A stretch of 64,000 bases of DNA. It comes from Scolanthus callimorphus (Eukaryota > Cnidaria > Anthozoa > Actiniaria > Edwardsiidae). Both the position numbers and the translations under genes were made by a program. Below, one piece after another: positions 18,213-29,900 of this stretch (within the stretch, counting starts at the first letter, position 1; the number at the start of each line of letters is the position of its first letter). The notes beneath the pieces are model-generated. The model was given only the letters and a program-made list of their open reading frames with translations, was not told the DNA's origin and did not search any database. Where the stretch lies: contig CM066913.1 in NCBI GenBank assembly GCA_033964015.1, forward strand, positions 9,852,953-9,916,952, read 5' to 3'.

Positions 18213-21099
18213 CGCCGCGCTTTTTTGATTTTATTCCCATAGGAATGAGTGCAACCCAAGAATAGCTTACGTTAAAAAAAGTAGCTTTCTGACTTTCGAC
18301 CAAAATGATTTAATGAAAGCATGGCGCACCCACATGTTGGGATGTGAACAAAGCCAACAGGAACCAAAACAATATTGGTTGAAATTCTTTAGTTTGCTTT
18401 TTCTTTAGAAATGTAACAACTTTATACGTAAATCTCATGGAGGTATCGAAGTAAATGTTAGATGAATGTAATTTCACATGCTGGGCTCTAAATTGTCGGC
18501 GCGCTTCGCGCGCAAAAGAGTTTAAACTTTCCTTAAAAACTGCCTTGGTTTTTTTTTTATATGTCGTGCCCCCCCCCCCCCAGTTTTTGGAGGCTTGCTA
18601 CAGCCCTGCATTGCCAATAAATCAGTTGATCAGCTATGTGCACCAATCAAAGTTGCTCGCGTTCAAATGGAAACTCCTAAAATGGGCGTTTTCTCGATTT
18701 GCTCCATTACTTTGTTATCTGGTCTACAATCTTGGACAAAAGTGTTGACAAATTTAGCACCTATTGTGAATTCACTCTCGTTGCCGTACAAGAGCTTTAA
18801 GCAGACATTTCTCTTCCCCCCCCCCCAATCAATGTTGGTCCTTTCAACATAAATTCGTTTGAGGGACACAGCCAAGAAAACAACATAACAACATTGAGAG
18901 AGAGGGGGGGATACATTTTAGGCGATAGAACCAGTCCATAGGCGTTTGTGACAAAAAATGCCACTTTTTGCCAACAATTTTGTCCAAGATTGTAGAGTCC
19001 ATTTTTGGCTTTGTTGTTTTGCCAATTCTGCGCTCTCAAATCAAGGCACGGCTATCCCTGAGAAACCACTGTCTTGTCCTTAACAATATACGTCAATAGG
19101 TTTAGGACGATTTTCATTTATTCTGAAGCGGGAGTAATTACAATGGAAACTAGATAACAGACATTCTATGATAATTTCCGAAAATCGGCCTACTGATACC
19201 CTACAGAGTCTCCAAGATTCACTCGTGTACTGACATGCTAGCCGCTGACGAGCGATCAGTAAATAATGCGTCTAGCAAATGAGTGAGGCTTGGAGACTGT
19301 AACAGTAAATTTAATAGCACTCTTTTTACAAAAAATATAATTTTTACAATCTTTCAGAAAATAGGAGAGAGAGCACAAGCCACTTGGAGGTAGTTGAAAT
19401 GATACCCAGGGTAGCCTATTGACTGATAGTACTAAAAATAACTCAATTTTGGTGTTTCCGTAATAAGACTACGGAAGAGCACGTCCCGTTTTTATCCTTC
19501 ACACTCGACTCGGGTGAATTTATTAGTACGTGTAACGTATACGAAGTCTATTCTAATTGAAGAAATTGATAAATGTTGCAATGGAAAATACAAAACTGCC
19601 AATTGTATATAACAAGGATGTTGTGTTTAATTGTTTTTGTCTATAATGATGATAATAAGAAAGTCCCCGATGCGGGTTGAGCGTCAAGGAAATAATTACT
19701 AGTGGCCTATATCACTGCAGGGCATTTTTGGGAGGGTCTATTTTTCTCGTCAAAATACAAAAAATGCATATGATAGAGAAGTTGCTGGAATAACTACTAA
19801 CTGCAGCTGTTTCACTCCATCGTCCAAATGTTGTTGAAAAAAATTATGACCTTCTCCCGAACGGGACAAATTTGGACCGTCCCTTTAGACACGCGAAAAA
19901 AAATTAGGACCCTCCCAACGCTAAATAATGACACGTAATATCAAGCCTTTAGAATAGACATTGAGTTGTAGTTGTAATGTGAGTATTTTCTTGCCTACCC
20001 CAAAAACTCTTCGTTCCCTCCCTGTTATGTGCTTGTATTTTTTGGTGACTCCCCTTTAGGGGCGTATTATTTTGGGTGCCCCCCCCCTCCCCCTTTGAGG
20101 CCGTATTTTTAGGGGTACCCCCATCATTTCCACCAGCCCCCTCTCCCTAACAAAAAATTAACGGTCCCTTATGTGAGATTTTGTACTTCTTGCCTACTCA
20201 ACAAAATGGCGGCGGAAACCGTGAGGCCTATTACTAGTGGCCCCAGGAACCAAATGCTAACGCGAACAGAAAATCATGCGCGAGAATATTGTATTTCATT
20301 TTATTCCAAACTCCTGAAATGTTTTAACTCGAGAAAATCTGACGAAAACAATAGATTTCCAAAACTCCTCTGCCTGGTCGTGTAGATTTTCTTGTCAGGC
20401 AAGTATTTGCTATTTTCCTGAAAAGGATGCACTAGGACTCCAAGGCTACAGTGAGAAACGTCTTGCTCTGCGATTTTTGGGGTTCTAGGCCTCGTGAAAA
20501 ATTGCTCGAAACAGACCAAGGGCTCAAAGATCAAAATCACTGAGTTGGCTCCAAGACCCCCATTCCCCTATGGGTGGATTTTCTCCCATAATGGGGGCCG
20601 GGGGGGGGGGGGGGACATCGAAAACTTGTAATTTTTTCCAGTCCGTTCTAGTAAATGAAGCAAATTACACTTGTTGGTAGCCTGAATTTCAGACGTGTTT
20701 TCCTTCGTAAAAAATACCAGAGAAAATTACGAGGGAAAATACGTTTTGTTGGTACCTTTTAGGGATCAAAATCAACTTAGCGACGCCATGTTTGGTACCT
20801 TTTAGGCCCAAAAATATGGGAGCCCCACCCCCTCCGGGAATGGGGGCCTATGACTCAAAGTGGATTTGACTTTACAATAGCTGTTTCACGAAACACGCGA
20901 CGAAGGATCCTTGTCCAGTTTCGTCTAGTGCAGTGAATTGGCTTTGTCGCACCATGTGCCCATGTTTCACAAGGGAAAGCACTGGGCGAGAATCTGATTG
21001 GCTCACACGATTTGGATTGATTGACAATGCAGAAAACCCAACTGTTAAACTCCCCGAAGCTCACAACGGCGAGGTCGCATGTTACCTGAAACAGCTGTA

Positions 21100-21410
21100 A
21101 AGGCCGGTTTACACTTGCGATTTTTTGTTGCATTTGTCGCGGCGATTTTTCTCGCGCGAGTTGCAATTCCAACTCTTGTGCAAAGGAGATGCAAATCCGG
21201 TGCAATTTCTGTGATTTCTTTTCTTCAAATCGCATCAAGTCGCAAAGAGTTTCGAACATGTTTAAAATCTCCGCGACGTCACGCGACAAAAATCGCGGCA
21301 GAACGCGCCAAGTTGCACCTAGTTTACATAAGTGATTTTGAGTTGATGCGTACGTCCGAGAAAAATCGACGCGACTCGCGCAACAAAAATTGCAAGTGTA
21401 ATCTGGCCTT
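21100..21410. mobile_element. MITE immediately downstream of EXD2
   Basis: The ends are inverted: AGGCCGGTTTACACTTGCGA on the left, complement of TTGCAAGTGTAATCTGGCCT on the right. The interior is CpG-rich, with repeats of TCGCGxGA. It abuts the 3' end of EXD2 within about 10 bp. Confidence 0.7.
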
Positions 21411-21419
21411 GAGAAAATA

Positions 21420-21425
21420 TTTATT
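21420..21425 (-). terminator. Poly(A) signal overlapping the EXD2 stop codon
   Basis: On the minus strand the stop TAA (21426-21424) runs directly into ATAAA, giving a canonical AATAAA at 21425-21420. If it is used, the 3' UTR would be only tens of bases and would end inside the adjacent MITE. Confidence 0.45.
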
Positions 21426-24400
21426 ATTCTCCATCCTTCTCTAATTGGTCAAGCGCCGCCTTCATTTTCTCGAAACGATGATCTACACTCCAAAACTCCG
21501 GCAAGTGTTTAGGACTCATGGTATCTACAAAATGAGATCTCCACATTTTCTCAAACTCTAACAGCTTTCCTTTCTCTTTAACTTTCATCACAACTACCTC
21601 TCCGTGCGATTTGAAGTTGGCATTCTCCTTGTGAATGTCTATCAATGATGCTTCTTTTATCATATCTGGAGTGATATTTGTCGTGCTATAATAATCTTGT
21701 AGTATTTCAAGAAGTACTTGAAGTCTCTCCACTGGGATTTTGTTGGCCGCGTGGTCAAGCGCTTTTGCTGCGGAGCGCACTTTTACCAGCACTGGATCTT
21801 GGATCAACTTTGCAATCTCTACAAAAAGGGAGAACAGGACATATGAGATATAAATTCGCACTAGATTAGAAAACTCGATGTCCAAATCTCTTTTGCTTAG
21901 CCCTGTATCTTCACTTCATTTACTGTACAGTAAAACTATGGGCACAATCATAAACTGTATACTTGCAGAGAAAAACTTCAAGCGCATTTTGTCAACTTTG
22001 AAATACATTTATCTAAATTGATTTGAAGCTTGCAGAGCCATAGACCCGACCATAGACCCGACCACAGACCATATTTTTGGTTGGGGATGATCATCTGGAA
22101 TTTTCAGTTTCACCCCTAAAAGATACTAAAAAGGGCGAGGCTCAAACTATTATTTACCCTAAAAGATACCGATCAAGAAATTTCCATCTTTGATTAAAAT
22201 GATGTCTAATTTATCGTCTTGTCAACAAGTACTCTCTCTCTCTCTTTCTTGGTTTGCCGCTGTGTAGGCACTTTTATACCACAGCTTCGTGTTTTTAAAA
22301 AGATACCAATCTACATTCAATTTTATTGCAGATCAAGGTCACCCCTAAAAGAGCCCAAACTTGTGATTTTAACCCCTAAAAGAAACGACGATCATCTCTG
22401 ATGAAAAAATATGTGAGTACCTCCCCAAGAAAAAACATACAATATTCCATTGCACATACCAGGCATACTTTGTTATGTACAGGGGAGAACCCCACCCCAT
22501 TCTGTGCTGACTGCACGCCTGTTGTAACTTATGTATGAGAGGTGAACTTTAGTTATGGTGTTAATCATTACCTACCTTTTTTTCCTAACGGTGTATCATA
22601 ATCCTGTGCCATCCTCTGGCGCATCTGTACATCATAGTATGTGGATACCCTGTGGCATTCTAGGCACATCAACACAATATCATGAGAGTGGTGGTCCTTC
22701 ATACACAAAGGGAAGTGTCTCCGGTATTCATGCGGGACAATGTGTTTGCGGAGATAGCTGTCACCCTGTCCACACACCACACAAATGTTTTCCTTGAACT
22801 TGAGATAGTAGTTATCCTCCTCTTGTGGTCGACCTGATGGCTCAAACTTTAGTCGCACTGTATATGGGTCTTCACTTACCAGCTCACCTTCAGTATTGAA
22901 AAAGAACAATATTAACAGAAGGGCTAAGCCATAAGATGATAAGGGCAAGCAGATGTCATATTCAAGTTCAAACATCAGTTTACCTAACTCTGCAAATGCC
23001 AAATGTCAATTTCTCATTGTCTAAGTGCTGAATTCAAAGCACAAACTGAGATCTATTCTTTTTTGTAAGACATTTCTCAAGTTGAAAACTTATTTAAATA
23101 ATATCTCTTGGTATATAAACAATGTGTAACACGTGTCGTCTCTAATAAAGCTGCCTTACCAATTCCCTTTTCCAAATACCAGGCAGCTTTTCTACGTTCG
23201 ATTGTACTCAGAACAGCCCCATCAGGGGCCACTAGCTGGCAATTTGAGTATAATGGAGTCTTCCTCTCTGTAAACCCTCTTCGATAAGGCTTCTGCTTGT
23301 GGCCACTCAGTGATCCACCGTTCTCTTCTTTTCTCTTCTGAGGCTTGGATTTTAATTTGAATCCCATGTCTGAAATTCCTTTACAAAGGGAAAAACCAAC
23401 TTGACAAAATTTATCATCAGATATAAGGTCCTTCGCTGAATCAACATAACCTTTTAACCAATGGGTTCATATTTCTCTAAATTTAGAGTTCTGGAAAAAT
23501 AATGTTCTTTAACTTCTAAAGGTTTGGCAGAGTTAGCTTGATGAGCTTTTTTTGGTTCTGGGATAGCCTTACTGTCTTTACAAGTATCAATGCTTTCAGT
23601 TTGTTCAGTCTCCTTGGAATCTTTCTCAGTCCTTTTCATTTGTACAAGTGTCATGAATAAATGCACAGCAACAATTGCATCATTAGCAGCATAGGATATT
23701 TGTCGCTCAGTCAGTTCCTCTGCTTCCCAGTTACTACACTGGATTTGCCATGTCTTGTCCATCTGCACCCCAAGAAACTTGTATGCCAAAGCAGAGAGAC
23801 TCATTTTACCATGCCTGAAGTAACAGGAGAAAGAAAGAATTGTTGCTGCAGATAGAGCAGATTTCAGATGACTGTTGTGAGTAATAAGTCTAACAGCTCA
23901 TACAATGTGGCAAAAGGTGAATGACTAATATTGTGGAATACTAATATAATTTATGTGCATGTATAATATACCAGTCCAGTGTGCCTTACAGGCAAATGAG
24001 TTTGACATGACATGTTTGTTGTGCGTCAAAAATAGTGTGAGCCAATCATATATTGCCCTGTGTCTCCTACTGTACTTTAGTTTGGTTTCTCATGCAATGG
24101 AAGCTTGGGGAACTGCACTAGGTGAAACATGGCTCATGGTTCGAGGGGCAAGAAGAGAGGAAAACAAAATTTCACAAGCTGATTTTTTATCAAATTTGTC
24201 TTTAAGGATAGGAAGCTTATTTGCCTTTGATCAGGCTAGTTACCATTTTGAGCTGTCTATGGCCTCTGTAATTGGCTGACACCTCAGTACCAAATGTCGC
24301 AGATCAACACATCCTGTAATCACAACCCCATAGGTGTCACTCAGTTTCTTGGCATCATCAAGAATGCCAACCCCAAACTTCAACACATTTCTGTCTTGCA

Positions 24401-24749
24401 GAATCTCTTTCAAACATGGTGGTAGCTTCCCTGTCATCTTACATAGACGTATAAGGAAACAGTCATTCAAGGGGGTGGCAATTTGAAGCAATGCAACAGG
24501 GTGTGAAAGAACTCCTTTCTCGTTAACCCATTCACAGTCCAGTCCCAAGAATTTTAATGAATATGGGCAATGTTCAATGTAAGTTCTCAGTTTCCTCTCG
24601 CAGTCGTCTGTATTTTCTGTGATGAAAACTCGAGCTGGCTTGGGATTCCTCTTCTTTCTAGAGACCAGCCATTTCAACAATATTATGGCAGCAGATGTTA
24701 GGATTACAGTGAGGCAAGCAGTGAGTATAGTGTTGTTCTCTTTTATCAT
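21424..24749 (-). CDS. EXD2: EXD2, 3'-5' exonuclease with HNH-like C-terminal domain
   Basis: Five exons join without frameshift into 579 residues: 24749-24283, 23814-23459, 23369-23160, 22887-22576 and 21818-21424. The chosen ATG gives MIKENN followed by a hydrophobic anchor (ILTACLTVILTSAAIILLKWL), matching the membrane anchor of EXD2. The DnaQ-like exonuclease domain shows GLDCEW (the D-x-E pair), a GVGILDDAKKL motif, CVDLRHL and YAANDAIVAVHLF. The C-terminal part has ICVVCGQGDSYLRKHIVPHEYRRHFP and SHDIVLMCLECH, the HNH-like region of EXD2, then PKHLPEFWSVDH near the end. The human protein acts in DNA end resection and on mitochondrial RNA. The gene is divergent from GNL3, with start codons 408 bp apart. 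Intron 4 holds a MITE. Confidence 0.93.
22069..22421. mobile_element. MITE in EXD2 intron 4
   Basis: The ends are imperfect inverted copies: ATATTTTTGGTTGGGGATGAT on the left and ATCATCTCTGATGAAAAAATAT on the right. The body has repeated CCCCTAAAAGA phrases. It belongs to the same family as the element bounding 59348-61207. Confidence 0.65.
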
Positions 24750-25157
24750 AATTTCCCTTGTGTGTGTGTGTAGTAGTGTGTGTGTAGTAGTCACTCTTGC
24801 TTCAATGCTTGCGAAGCCGACAACAAATCAAACCTTGCCAATATTCGATAGTAATTGCGCTTTGTCTCCAACTGAAAACCTTGATGGTCACAGGTCAGTC
24901 ACAAAGACGCATGCATTTTGTTCATTTCCGGAATAAATTAAACAGTCGACATGACAAAAATCCAACGCTGCAATCCGTCCGCCATTTTGAAAACAAAGGT
25001 GCCAGGCCTTATTTGAGCGCTAAAAGCATTCTGGGTCGGTCGCCATTTTGAAAACGACCGAGAAGACCCTGGGAACGAGTCCTCGTGACCGGGAGGTCTG
25101 GAACGAGCGTTTGGCCGCCATCTTGGATTTTGCAACACGTGCAAGAACGAAAACAAA
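24750..25157. promoter_or_regulatory. Divergent promoter between EXD2 and GNL3
   Basis: 408 bp separate the two start codons. There are three YY1-like motifs on the plus strand: CCGCCATTTTG near 24980, TCGCCATTTTG near 25040 and CCGCCATCTTGG near 25116. A CATTTCCGG element near 24925 resembles an ETS site. A (GT)n stretch (24762-24792) borders the EXD2 side. There is no TATA box. YY1/ETS motifs in TATA-less divergent promoters are common for housekeeping genes, so the motifs probably mark transcription start areas. Confidence 0.55.
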
Positions 25158-26952
25158 ATGGTTCGCCCAAGTAAGTCGCGGTTTTCTTTATAAATATTAG
25201 GAGATTCGACCTTGCAGTTGATGTATTCTCTTGTTTCTGTGTTTAAGAAAAAAAGAGCAAGCGGGTTGAAGCGAGTCACAAGTATAAAGTCAAAAGAAAG
25301 GTATTGAAGTCATCTTTATTACGTTGTCACATTAAGGTCTTCTTACAGTCGTCAGAGTAGTCACAGAACATAAAGAACTATGGAAAGTTTTCTTGCTTTT
25401 TGTATCCCAATTTAACTATATTTATTGACTCGCAGGTTGCAGAGCATTTGCGGAAGCAAAGAAAGGAAGCTCGTAAGAATGGCGGCAACAGGAGAAGTAA
25501 GAATGGCAAAACAATGAAGCTGAAATGGTCTGTAAAATCCCCGAAAATCGCATTTGAGTGTTGACTTCAATGTTGCTCTTGTATTTATTAATATTGTTAA
25601 ATTTCAAGTTACAATACAAATGAAGTGCTGTGATGAAGTGTCATATATCAGATTTATACATACAAAGTTCCAATGCAAAAGTATCTCTGAATTTCAAAGC
25701 ACTTCCAATACATTACCGCTTCAACTTTTGTCAACTCACAAATGCTCAGTGGGTCAATGTTCCAGCTTGTGGACTGGTTAACATTGACCCAGCCACATGC
25801 TGACATAGAAGTGGTGTCAACAGGTCAACTCGCTAGCCCTGGAATACCATTCACTGTATAATAATGGATGCCCTGCGAACAGTGGTTTCCTCCTCTCTTG
25901 GGCCGATGACGGGCAAAGGAGAGAAACCACTGCGAGCAAGAGTTTAGTGCCATCCTCAAACTTGGATGAATCAATTAACTCAAACCACTAAAACCGTCAC
26001 TTGATGGCATACCTGTAATGCAACTTTGTCAAAAATCTTGCCCCTCGCGGGGCAGGTAAATAAAATGTATCAAACGTCCTGAGAGTGACAATGCGAGTGA
26101 AATACAGTAAATGTATCAAAATTTCACACTCATTATGCTGGTGACAGGCTTCAAAATCTTGTGACACCTGCCTAATGCAGACGAGTTGACAGCTATGCGA
26201 TGGAAAACCAAACTCTTGCTTGCAGTGGATTCTCTCCTCGCTTGCCGTTCGCCTAAGAGAGGAGGAAACCACTGCTCGCAGGGTAAATATTGCATAAATT
26301 TATAGTGTCCATTTTTTTTAGAAAAGAAAGATCCTGGTATTCCCAACTTGTACCCATTCAAGGATCAGTTGCTGCGACAGATGGAGGAAAAGAAACTCAA
26401 GGTAACACTGATACCAATAAATCTCTGTATGCACATCAGAAACTAATAGTATAGATATTTATTTCAGGAGGAGGAAGAGAAGCAAAAAAGAAAACAGAAG
26501 AGACTGAAAGAGGTCAACAAGAGAAGAAATTTATTCAATTTGCAAGAAGATGCATTGAAGAGAGCTAAAGAGTTTGAGAAAAAGGTTCTTACAGCTGCCA
26601 TTATTTTGCTTCTTAACTTAACCTTAACACACCTGGATAATGCTGTTTCTTCTATGTTTTAAGAAAGCAATGAAAGAAAATGCTGAAACCACAGAATTCA
26701 CTCTTGGAGCCAGAGTTGGTAAGATTTGGCAACACCTTTACATTGGAACATTTCTGTGCCTATTAATTTTGTCAATGTGTGGTTCCAGAAATTATCCATA
26801 CCCCCTATGGAAGGGCATTGGAAATTCCTGAGGGGTTGGGGGGTCAGTTTACCTGACCATTTCCATACAAATACTGTATTTTTCCTCAGAAATTCCAGAG
26901 GGGTTGGGGGGGAGGGGGGGTCACTTTTCAACACCCTTCCGTGGAGGGGGGG

Positions 26953-26984
<32 letters not shown>

Positions 26985-29900
26985 ACAATTAGTATTAACC
27001 ACATAGTGTCTTACAGTGATTTTCTTTTATTCATAGAAACTTCACTGAAAGCTTATTACAAGGAATTTAAAAAGGTAATGCCAAATCAACTTATCTGCTA
27101 ATTTTTTATTTTATTTTTGGTAATATTATCAGAGTCTATTAAATATAATTGCAAGTTCGTTTTATAGTGGGGGCTCAATGTCACTCACTCATTCCTAGCA
27201 CAATATTAGCATAATTTATGCTGAACTCATCCATCCAACCCCTCGGGACACCCTGGCTGTGAGCTGCAGGATCAGGCGATTCATCTGTAGGGCTAAAACT
27301 CAAGGTCATCTCTGTTACCCTAATTGATGCACCTACTTAACAAAAGGTTGCACAATGTGCAATGCAGTACAGCTATTTGTTTTTTCCTATAATTTTGGCA
27401 ATGCATGTGCAGAAAAAAGAGTCAGTGCTAGTTGATTTTTTGCAGGTTGTAGATGCTGCAGATGTAATATTAGAAGTACTGGATGCAAGAGATCCCATTG
27501 GTTGTAGATGTCCTCAGGTATTATGAAAATACTCAGATTAACCTTGGTTTTTCTCATGATTGTAAACTGCACTGTAAAACTGCAGTCCGCATCTTAGATA
27601 TCAGACATCTCGCAATTTGTAAAGCACTTAGAGCCTATGGAATTAAGCGCTATATAAACACATACATTTTTTTTCTCTTGTTGCAGCATCTCCCAGGGAA
27701 ATTTGATTGTCTAAAAGGGTTTTATTATCTGTCAGACCAGAAAATTCAAGAATTCATGGCATATTAAGTAGCTTCATAGAAGTGATTCATGCATGTCTCC
27801 CAAAAAATATTGCTAAGCACCATTCACAACTTTCCAAAACTACCTAATCCCTCGTCAAATTGACTGAATGCACAAAAAAGGCACATGTCAACTAGCAGCT
27901 GTCATTTTGCATTTTCTGTTGAGCTGAGTCAGAATATTAATCTGTTAGCTATCATGTTTTAATCTACTTTTATATTTTATTTTGTAGGTTGAGCAAGCTG
28001 TTATTGCAGCAGGAGCAACCAAGAAACTTGTACTTGTCTTAAATAAAATAGGTAAATGGCTTTTTTAGTCTCCTTTTTGTTTTCAGCAAAAGCCTTGTTG
28101 ATTCATTTGATATTACATGTACTGTAATATTACATTAACTTTGAGTTTTCTCTTTACATGCAGATCTTGTTCCAAAAGAAATTGCTGAGAAATGGCTAAA
28201 GTATTTGAGAATGAATTTCCTGCTGTGATATTTAAGGCATCAACACAGACTCAGAAGCAGCATTTGGTAAGAAATATGCTTGGAAATTAAATTAACACAA
28301 TGATTGGAATTATAATTATGATGGCGGAAGTTGAGATAGTTGTGATGATGATGTTGGCTGTTATGGTGATGTTAATGGTGGTAGTGTTGTTGATAATGAT
28401 GCTGTGGTAGAGATGGTGGTGATATGGAACTGTTGGTGATGTGTGGCCGCATACATGTATCTGATAATGATGGTGATGATGATGTATTATTGGTAGGGAT
28501 GGGATGGTGGTGGTTGATGTCATTCAGATTGTGATGGGTTATGATGAAGGCAATAGGTGCTGTATGCTTTGCAATAGGTACTGTATGCAATGACAAGTCC
28601 AATGGATTACAGCGCAAGTCAATGATGTGGCTATTAGGATTATTATACCAGTGCCTATTTTAGTGGTGCTACCTGCTGATGTCTCTGTTATCCAGTTTTT
28701 TTCCCTTTTTTCTCTTTCCAGAGTCACAGTAAAGTTCCTGTGTCATTAGCTAGTAAAGATGTGCTATCATCAAGTTCTTGTCTAGGGGCAGACACGCTAC
28801 TCAAACTTTTAGGAAACTACTGTCGAAATAAGGACATCAAGACTTCAATCACTGTGGGAGTAGTAGGTAAATTACAAGGTTGAAGATCTTTCTAAAACTC
28901 ACATCTCAGGGGTACCCAGTGATCATTTTCACATCACTGTTGCTGCTGGAAGCTATAAGCTCAGGTGGTAGTGTGTTCAGCTAAAGAGCCATTATTGTAG
29001 TCATATGGATTTCAGTCTCTTAAGTACATGTAGACAGGTAGTAAATCCAGGGGCCGGATCCAGGGAACTTCAGAAGGGGAAAAGGGGGGGGGGGGGGGGA
29101 GGGGACATTGAAATTAAGGGAGACGAAATTTCATTCAAGGTTTCATTTAGCATGTATAGAAAATGTATAGGAAATTATTCAAAGAAAAGGGTGGCCATAG
29201 CCCCCTCTGCCCCCTCTTAATCTGCCCATAAAAGCTAGCAATTTGTTTCATGTGCTGGATAAGTCTTGAATCTGAGGCCCAAAAGTTTGTGGTAACTAAC
29301 AATTCCCACATGCATCTCTCTTTGTAGGATTTCCAAATGTTGGAAAAAGCAGGTAATGACCAACACTTGTCCTAACAAACACATACTTCTTCTTTCCCAG
29401 TATTTGCTACCTTTCACTTTACCTCTTTTGTCATACATAAGATCATGAATACAAAGCATCATCTTCTTTTCAGTATAATAAACAGTTTGAAGAGAAGCAG
29501 AACTTGTACAGTTGGAGCTACTCCTGGAGTCACTAAGTAAGTTTATTTTGATATTATGGTATAACAATTAAAAAGATAATAAACTACTGGTAGATTGCTG
29601 ATGTAACAGGAAGTAAAATGACTCTGTTTTTTATGTCTAGATCTATGCAAGAAATCCAGTTGGACAAGCACATTAAACTACTAGACAGTCCTGGTATTGT
29701 GATGGATTCTGGGAGCTCGGATGCAGCTGTGATATTGAGGAATTGTGTCAAGGTTAGCATCCCTGAACAGCAAATTAGTGCATAGAAGGAAATAGTGTAG
29801 TTTATAATTTTCTGCTCTACTGCTGAAAAGGCATCAACTTCAAACAGAGGCCCCACTGTATTTATGGGCCACTGATGCCTTTGTTTATTCCGCAGTAGAG

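Larger units (their letters stand above)
17304..21099. other. Repeat-rich intergenic region between p38 and EXD2 3' ends
   Basis: I see no gene here. The region holds a MITE at 17917-18106, a hairpin at 18142-18212, and an inverted pair around 18722-18990 (ACAATCTTGGACAAAA and its complement). Between 19700 and 20860 there are several GC-run-flanked fragments with phrases like TTTTAGGG. The open frames in it are short and lack domains. Confidence 0.6.

Noticed and set aside
21079..21444. 121-codon plus-strand frame opposite the EXD2 end.
   Set aside because: It lies within a MITE and antisense to conserved EXD2 coding sequence.
28287..28617. His/Thr/Ile-rich minus-strand frames.
   Set aside because: They are produced by a degenerate trinucleotide tract in a GNL3 intron.
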